Both the position numbers and the translations under genes were made by a program. From Brachypodium distachyon (Eukaryota; Streptophyta; Magnoliopsida; Poales; Poaceae), in contig NC_016131.3 in NCBI RefSeq assembly GCF_000005505.3, forward strand, positions 12,173,501 through 12,237,500: a stretch of 64,000 nt of DNA, given 5' to 3'. Below the pieces are notes generated by a model. That model worked only from the letters and a program-made list of their open reading frames with translations, did no database searches and was not told where the DNA came from. Shown here piece after piece: positions 58,390 to 64,000 of the stretch; position 1 is the stretch's first letter, and the number at the start of each line of letters is the position of its first letter.

Positions 58390-59337
58390 ATCTCACTGAT
58401 CGACCTGGTGATGCGAGGTGATTGAACCTCTCGCAGATGTTCTTACCTTGCTCCGCTGGATAAAGATATTACGGTTTTGTTAGTTCTAGGTTGTCAGATT
58501 TTTAGTTAGAGATAAGTTGATTTTTCGGCCGTTGGATATGATTTGTGCTTTAAAATTTGCAAAGGATGATGAAAAAAAAAAGATTTTTTACACTGGATCA
58601 TACTGCTCCTCTTATCCCATCCGTCCGCTGTGCCTCGAGATTCGTGCCCGACACCACATAGTGAAAACTGCCTTCTGACTGCTGCTGAGTCCCACTCCTC
58701 ATTTTCCTTCTTCCCCAACCTCAAGCGCCTCTCTCTCTCTCTGCCCCTCTCTCTCTCTCCCCCCCATGGTGCTGCTCCATGTTAGGCGTCTCTCTCTCCT
58801 CTCCATGGTGCTGCATTGCCGCTCCATGTTTTCACGCCTCTCTCTCCTCTCCATGGTGATGCTCTCTCTCTCTCTCTCTCCTATCCATGGCGCTGCACCA
58901 GTGGCTGCGGCGGCGACGGCACGGCCATGTGTTGGAGGCGGCAGCAGGCGGTGCGCATGTGGTGGCGATAGCGGCCAACATCGTGCCATGTGCTTTTGGC
59001 GAGCCAGTTTTTTTCTTCGGCACACTATAGAAGAGGCCAAGAGGGAGTGGTGTGCTCGAGACTCAAGAGTGACTGAAGCTTTCCCTGAAAAAAGAGAGCA
59101 AAGTGAGATCTAAATATTAATCTAATGGCTCTGATTCGTCAACTTAGATCTAAGCCTTTTTTGCTTAAATCAGGCAAATTAGATATAGCAACGTCCGATC
59201 TAAACCGTCTAATTTCTTTTGAGTATAATGTGTGTTTTTGTTTGGCTTCAGTTTCATTGTTCCATGCGATTTGGTTAATTTTTTTATACCAAAAAAGAGA
59301 GATTTGGCTAATTTTAACCTGAAGATTGGTGGATACT
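58390..59337. other. Intergenic with (CT)n tracts
   Basis: Contains (CT)n microsatellites at 58732-58762 and 58861-58884 separated by short near-repeats (ctccatggtgctg...). No gene is recognised; open frames here reflect the simple repeats. Confidence 0.5.
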
Positions 59338-60628
59338 GAGCATCTCCAATGGGGTCTCCCAAAAGCTATCCCAAATGTCTCTTTGGGGGATATGGATATT
59401 TTGTTCTCAAAATCATTCCCGAATGGCATCCCCAAAACGGACAAAATTTCCTCTTTGTCCGTCCCCATCCTCAAATTGGCCCCAAATTTGGGGAGGTTTG
59501 GGGTGTCCGGAGACCGGACACACACTCACTTCTTATCCGGCCCGATCTCACAAAAAGCAGAGATTCCAGTCCTTCTTCCTCTCCCTCTCTCTCTCTCTCT
59601 CTCTCTCCCCCCTCCGCACATAGTGGAGCCGGAAGAAGTCATGTGTTGCATGCGAATAATGACAGAGGTCATGTGCTGCATGCGAATTCAAAGACTATGT
59701 GCTGAAGGAACCAGTCATGCGCTGACACATGGCATCTTATACCATATACCAATAAAATATATCATATATCATTTACTGACACCATGTATTGAACCACATA
59801 CATTGACTGATATCATATATCATTGACTAATACCAAGGAAAATATCATTCACATAGCATATACCAATCCATATACCATTGACCCATATCATGTACCATTG
59901 ACTCGTAACAAAATATAATACTAAGGTGGGTCGGCCCACCACCACGTGCCAGCTTGTGCCGGCACCACTACATAGCGGTGCCGGTAGAATCGCCGCTTTA
60001 CGTCTACCTCCCTCTCCCTGCTTTCTCTGCTCCCTCTCTCGATCTCTCTTCCTCTGACTTCTCCTCACCATCTCTTCTCTCTGGGCGGCGCCGAATCCGA
60101 CCGGCGCTGTCTCGACCGCCGCCGCTCCGCCGCGGGTCCTTCCGCGAACGAACTGCTCTGCCTGGGCAAGCTCCACAAGGTCGCGCCACTGCAGAAAGCA
60201 TCCGCAGGCTGTGGAGATTCGCCCGGACCTCGTCCTCCGACGGCAGTACCAAAGCGGCGCCGGCGTTCAGTCCAGGAGCACATGCAGGGACGAACAGCAG
60301 GGTCAAGCTTCATCCGCTAGCCAACGTAATCAAAAGACCGGTCTGATGGAAACTCTAGACAATTCACTTATACACTTCAACACCCCGCCCCCCTCACGTG
60401 TGACGGGAAGACAAGTCAACACGTGTAAACTCAGAGGTATGGTGGTTCAAGAGGCCAATACATGAACAGAGGGGGTAACAACAATTTTTAATATAAATTG
60501 TGAAAGCCAGGACTTGCCGTTGGGTGACGAGGGCAGACACAGGGCGTACATATGTCTATTTGCCCTCCAAACGGACAAAATGAGGACATTTGAGGGCAAA
60601 ATTTGGAGGACCCCATTGGAGATGCTCT
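59338..60628. mobile_element. TIR element with 'gagcatctccaatggggtc' ends
   Basis: The left end gagcatctccaatggggtc and the right end gaccccattggagatgctc are inverted repeats 1.29 kb apart. Such ends are frequent in grass DNA transposons (PIF/Harbinger- or hAT-like). The interior has a (CT)n tract (59577-59607), a GC-rich stretch around 60000-60300 that may be captured genic sequence, and a partial TRIM LTR. No transposase is seen, and the target duplication is not clear. Confidence 0.6.
60308..60530 (-). mobile_element. Partial TRIM, same family as 23616-23894 and 61585-61913
   Basis: One LTR (catccgctagccaacgtaat to cacttcaaca, to about 60382) is followed by interior sequence (cacgtgtgacggg..., aatttttaatataaattgtg). 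The primer-binding site and second LTR are missing. Confidence 0.7.
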
Positions 60629-60660
60629 AAGATCTTGTGGTGTTGCAGTTATAAAAACCA

Positions 60661-60783
60661 CTCCCTCCGTCCAACAAAAGATGTCTTAAGTTTGTCAAAA
60701 TTTGAATGTATATAGACATGACTTAGTGTATAGATGCATTCAAATTTAGTCAAATTTGGACATCCTTTGTTGGACGGAGAAAG
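60661..60783. mobile_element. Stowaway MITE, 'gtccaacaaaagatgtc' subfamily
   Basis: Ends ctccctccgtccaacaaaag and ctttgttggacggagaaag; TA follows the right end. Same subfamily as 2989-3110 and 18652-18776. Confidence 0.82.
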
Positions 60784-61197
60784 TATTTTTGTAAGGCGGT
60801 TATAAGAACTACTAGTACTACACAACCGCGTTTTGCTTTTCTTTTTCCTAAAATTGAACTAGTACCGATCAGCCTATATATGCATCTTCACGTTCTATTA
60901 ATATCTACACTGATAACTTATTGAGTGAAAGAAAAGGTTTTAGGAATAATATATGTATATGAAAATTTAGAATCACGTATGAGTTGGACACAGTAACAGA
61001 AACTTGTAGTATAGAAGTACTCTATTTCCCTACTACCTTAGACAATATAAATATTGAGACCATGTTACTCCCTATTTAATATTCAGATTTCTTTTTGTTT
61101 TGTTCTTGTTGCTGAATGCAGTTCAATGTATTGCTCTAATTTGAGTTGTCCCTATAATTATTTTTACAAGTTTTGAAAAAAAGGTAGTGTATGTTAA

Positions 61198-64000
61198 TTA
61201 AGAACCAAGATTCATACAATCATTCATAACCACGCAGGACAGCACGGAATTACTCAACACACCTCCAGTGCACACCTTACTGCAGTAGCTAGCTAGCTCA
61301 TGAGCCACATAATTGTTCTCTCTTTTAGTAAAAACGAAGCGAATGCCAGGATCAAAAGTAGTGACCTGTGGAATGTCAACCACCATTGAGCATCTTGAAG
61401 ACCGATTATCCGCCAAGGAGTAAAGAGCCTGAATGAAGGAGACGCAATCGCTTTCAACAATCAAAGGTGCCGAGGAGTGTTGCCTGGCTATCTTGAGGCC
61501 CTGAAGACAAGCCACACCCTCAGCCATCTCTGCATTAGGACAACGAGCAATGGCGTCCCAAGCTGACAGAATTACGGTGCCATGTTCATTGTCAATCTTC
61601 ATGCGCTAGCCAACGCAACCAAACGATCGATCTGATGAAAATAAGCAATCCACTTATACGCTTCAACACCCCGCCTCACGTGTGACGGGGAAGATAAGTT
61701 AACACATGTAAACTCAGAAGTATGGTGGCTCAAGAGGTCAACATATGGACGGAGAGGTAACATCAATTTTTAATATAAATTGTGAAAGCCATGACTTTAA
61801 CATGAGACATTTGGCTTTGATACCATGTCAAACTTCATGCGCTAGCCAATGCAACCAAAAGATCGATCTGATGGGAAGGGCTAGGCAATCCACTTATACA
61901 CTTCAACATTGATCAAGGAGAACCGCACCCCAAGTAACAATGTTCACGCCCGACGAAAAGCTAGCATTCACGTTGAGTTTGAGCCATCCCGTGTCTGGTG
62001 GTCTCCAGGCCGAAGGTGGACAAGGCTGGACAGTTGCATGTTCCTCTGCTCGGGTTGTACTACACGATTTTCCTTCAAGATCAGGTTCCAGCATCTTATC
62101 CTTAATTGTCATCATGGAGTTTGCATAATTGAAAAGAAATTGTGCCGAAGGTTGGATCGATGCATCTCCTTTCGCAAAGATGATATCATTCCGGAGATGC
62201 ACGCTCGCCACCATATGAATAGGAGTTTGGTACGGGAGTCCTCATTCACCTGATCGAGTAACACCAAAACCCAATCGCGCCCAAAGTAGCGAATACCAGT
62301 TTCAGGTGGCAGCGGCATGAAATCCATCTTCAGGCTCCATGCCACACATGGTGCAAGTCTCGTGGATGTTTTTGAAGCGATGGTGGTGATTAGTTTGCAC
62401 AGCAAGGGAAATTGTGGCTAACTTCCAACCAAACACCTTGATTTTGGGTGGAACCTGAGGCTGTGTCTTCCGTCAGACCTTGTGCTATTACCGGTGTTAG
62501 CAAGCTGCAGCTTGAGGTTGAAAGGGTTCAAAGCAAGCCTGTAAGCACTGCGTACATTAAAAACTCCAGATTTTTCATGATGCCAAGCGATGAAGTCATC
62601 CATTTGTTGTTCAGGGATACGGGTCTTAAGAATTTCCTCTGTATCAAAATCATGGAACATGTTGCGGATGACCTGCTCATTCCAAACTCGGTTGTCCTGA
62701 TCAATAAGACCTGCCACATGCCGGAGTCTCGACTGACTTGCTCTGCTAGGGACTTGCAGTGCCACGGGGAATCCAGTTGTCCCGCCAAATTTGAACCCTA
62801 TTGCCCTTACCAATCCTCAAAATCAGTCCCTTCTTAAGCAACTCAAGCCCATGCATGATACCCTGCCAGCAGACCGAAGTGTTCTTAATAAACACCGTAT
62901 CGGCGAGCTCTCCGTTGGGAAAATATTTCGCTTTGAGAAGGCAGGTGTAGAGGGAGTCCGGAACCGTCAGAGGTCTCTGAAACCAATGCTGCCATGCAAC
63001 TTAGGTTTTATCATTTTCTCCCAGCCCAGCCAGTGAACCTTCTTCTGATTAGTTTCGTCTCCCCACCAGAAATCACGAGACGAATGTGAGATGTCAACAG
63101 AGGTTAGGAGAGAACTTAAAGATACTCATTCCATAGGTCGGCATTGCCTGAATGACAGACTTGATAAGAACCTCCTTACCTCACTGGATAAATATTTTTC
63201 ACACCAATCTGAACAACGCTTAGTAATTTTATCTTTGATGGACTGAAACTTTTTGTCTTTCATGCGACCCTCGGGAACTGGAAGGCTCAAATATTTCTCT
63301 TCAAAACTTGGCGAATGTACCACCAAAATATTCATCACCACATTGGTGTTATGCAGGCTGCACTTGTTACCCATCAAGATTGTGCATTTATTTGGACTGA
63401 GCATCTGACCTGCCCCTTCCTCATAACAATTCAGCAAGTGTTTGATCGTCTGAGCCAGGTCAGCATTGGCTTTAAAGAAAATGAGGCTGTCATCGGTGAA
63501 AAGAAGATGAGAAATACCCAGGCTTCGGCAAATGTGGAGCTTCTAGATGCGTCCGTTGTTGATTTCATTCTGTAAAAGGAGCAAAAGACCGTCTGCCATG
63601 AACAAAAAGAGATAAGGCGATAGTGGGTCTCCTTGTCACAGACCTCTGGTGGGTTGGAAGGCCTACAGCAGATCCCCATTCAACCACACACGGTATTTAA
63701 CAGTCTTGACACATCACGTAATCCTAATTAATCCAAATCGGGGGAAAACCTAAACTGCTCATTGCTTGTTCGGGGAAGGACCAATCAACACGATCATACG
63801 CCTTGGCGAGATCAAGCTTATAAGCAAAAAACTGACCTCGAGCTCTTCTGGATCATGTGTAGGCACGCAAAGGCAATGAGGCCACCTGAATGCCTGGTAC
63901 ATGCTAGATATGCTACTAACAGCTGCCAACCCGAACTGATGAATCAATGATCTCATTGTTGGGTGTTGACAACGTTGTTAACACATAGCTAATTGTTAAC
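61198..64000 (-). mobile_element. Degenerate LINE: reverse transcriptase to RNase H, interrupted by a TRIM
   Basis: On the minus strand, from the right edge leftwards, one sees the reverse-transcriptase core (QGDPLSPYLFLFMADG, then FTDDSLIFFKANAD, where the first Ala of the usual FADD is Thr), the downstream RT segment (GQMLSPNKCTILMGNKCSLH, SLPVPEGRMKDKKFQSIKDK), the zf-RVT region (DDFIAWHHEKSGVFNVRSAY), then an RNase H domain (PPDTGWLKLNVNASF ... ARCPNAEMAEGVACLQGL). Stops and frame changes occur throughout, so it is inactive. The 5' part lies outside the window. The RNase H domain is split by the TRIM at 61585-61913. Confidence 0.85.
61585..61913 (-). mobile_element. Complete TRIM retrotransposon inserted in the LINE RNase H region
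   Basis: LTRs of about 80 bp (61590-61668 and 61826-61908; tgtcaa...cttcatgcgctagcca to cttcaaca) enclose a 157-bp interior. GGCTTTGATACCA (61813-61825), reverse complement of the initiator-Met primer-binding site, abuts the right LTR. The flanks ttcat and ttgat are a 5-bp target duplication with one mismatch. Same family as the copy in MSH2 intron 9. Confidence 0.87.

Noticed and set aside
58699..59113. Frames rich in Arg/Glu or Ser/Leu
   Set aside because: Caused by (CT)n/(GA)n simple repeats.

Overview
The window is plant nuclear DNA, almost certainly from a grass (Poaceae). The genes have canonical GT-AG introns and very GC-rich first exons. Many Stowaway MITEs (ctccctccgt... termini, TA target sites) lie between them, together with tiny TRIM retrotransposons, Helitrons, LINE tails and Gypsy LTR pieces. 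A pooid such as Brachypodium or a Triticeae relative is my guess; the sequence alone does not fix the species.

Five genes look intact. They are: a pectin methylesterase/invertase inhibitor-like (PMEI) gene on each strand, head to head (15156-15773 minus, 16376-16936 plus); the mismatch-repair gene MSH2 (20937-31902 minus, 13 exons, 942 residues by my splice model); a chloroplast-targeted CorC/CNNM-type transporter with DUF21, two CBS domains and a CorC_HlyC domain (37889-49638 plus, 14 exons, 667 residues); and an LHCB2-type light-harvesting chlorophyll a/b protein (57095-58009 minus, 2 exons, 263 residues). A CYP71-clan cytochrome P450 (1-1364 minus) runs off the left edge. A small unrecognised gene (49841-50233 minus) sits tail to tail with the transporter.

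Between them are decayed genes: a Myb/SANT-like (PIF/Harbinger-associated) gene with a frameshift and a nonsense codon (4102-5297 minus); the C-terminal half of mevalonate diphosphate decarboxylase with introns still present (about 8296-10357 plus); a third PMEI copy (11638-11996 minus); an F-box/DUF295 first exon (12479-12895 plus); and a frameshifted F-box relative (about 19191-20304 minus).

The repeat fraction is unusually readable. MSH2 intron 9 holds one complete TRIM with a perfect 5-bp target duplication and, 640 bp away, a head-to-tail array of a second TRIM family (five LTRs, four internal domains). Another copy of the first TRIM family has split the RNase H domain of a LINE at 61-64 kb. 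A tandem pair of Helitron units lies at 34288-35323. A long imperfect inverted repeat sits in intron 1 of the transporter. Two 5'-truncated LINE insertions keep their target duplications (18 kb and 55.5 kb).

The genes do not form a pathway; this is ordinary gene-space of unrelated housekeeping, photosynthesis and cell-wall genes. I see no convincing new multi-gene system. The most unusual features are the tandem TRIM array, the tandem Helitron, the intronic inverted repeat and the gene-fragment cluster at 6.5-10.4 kb.
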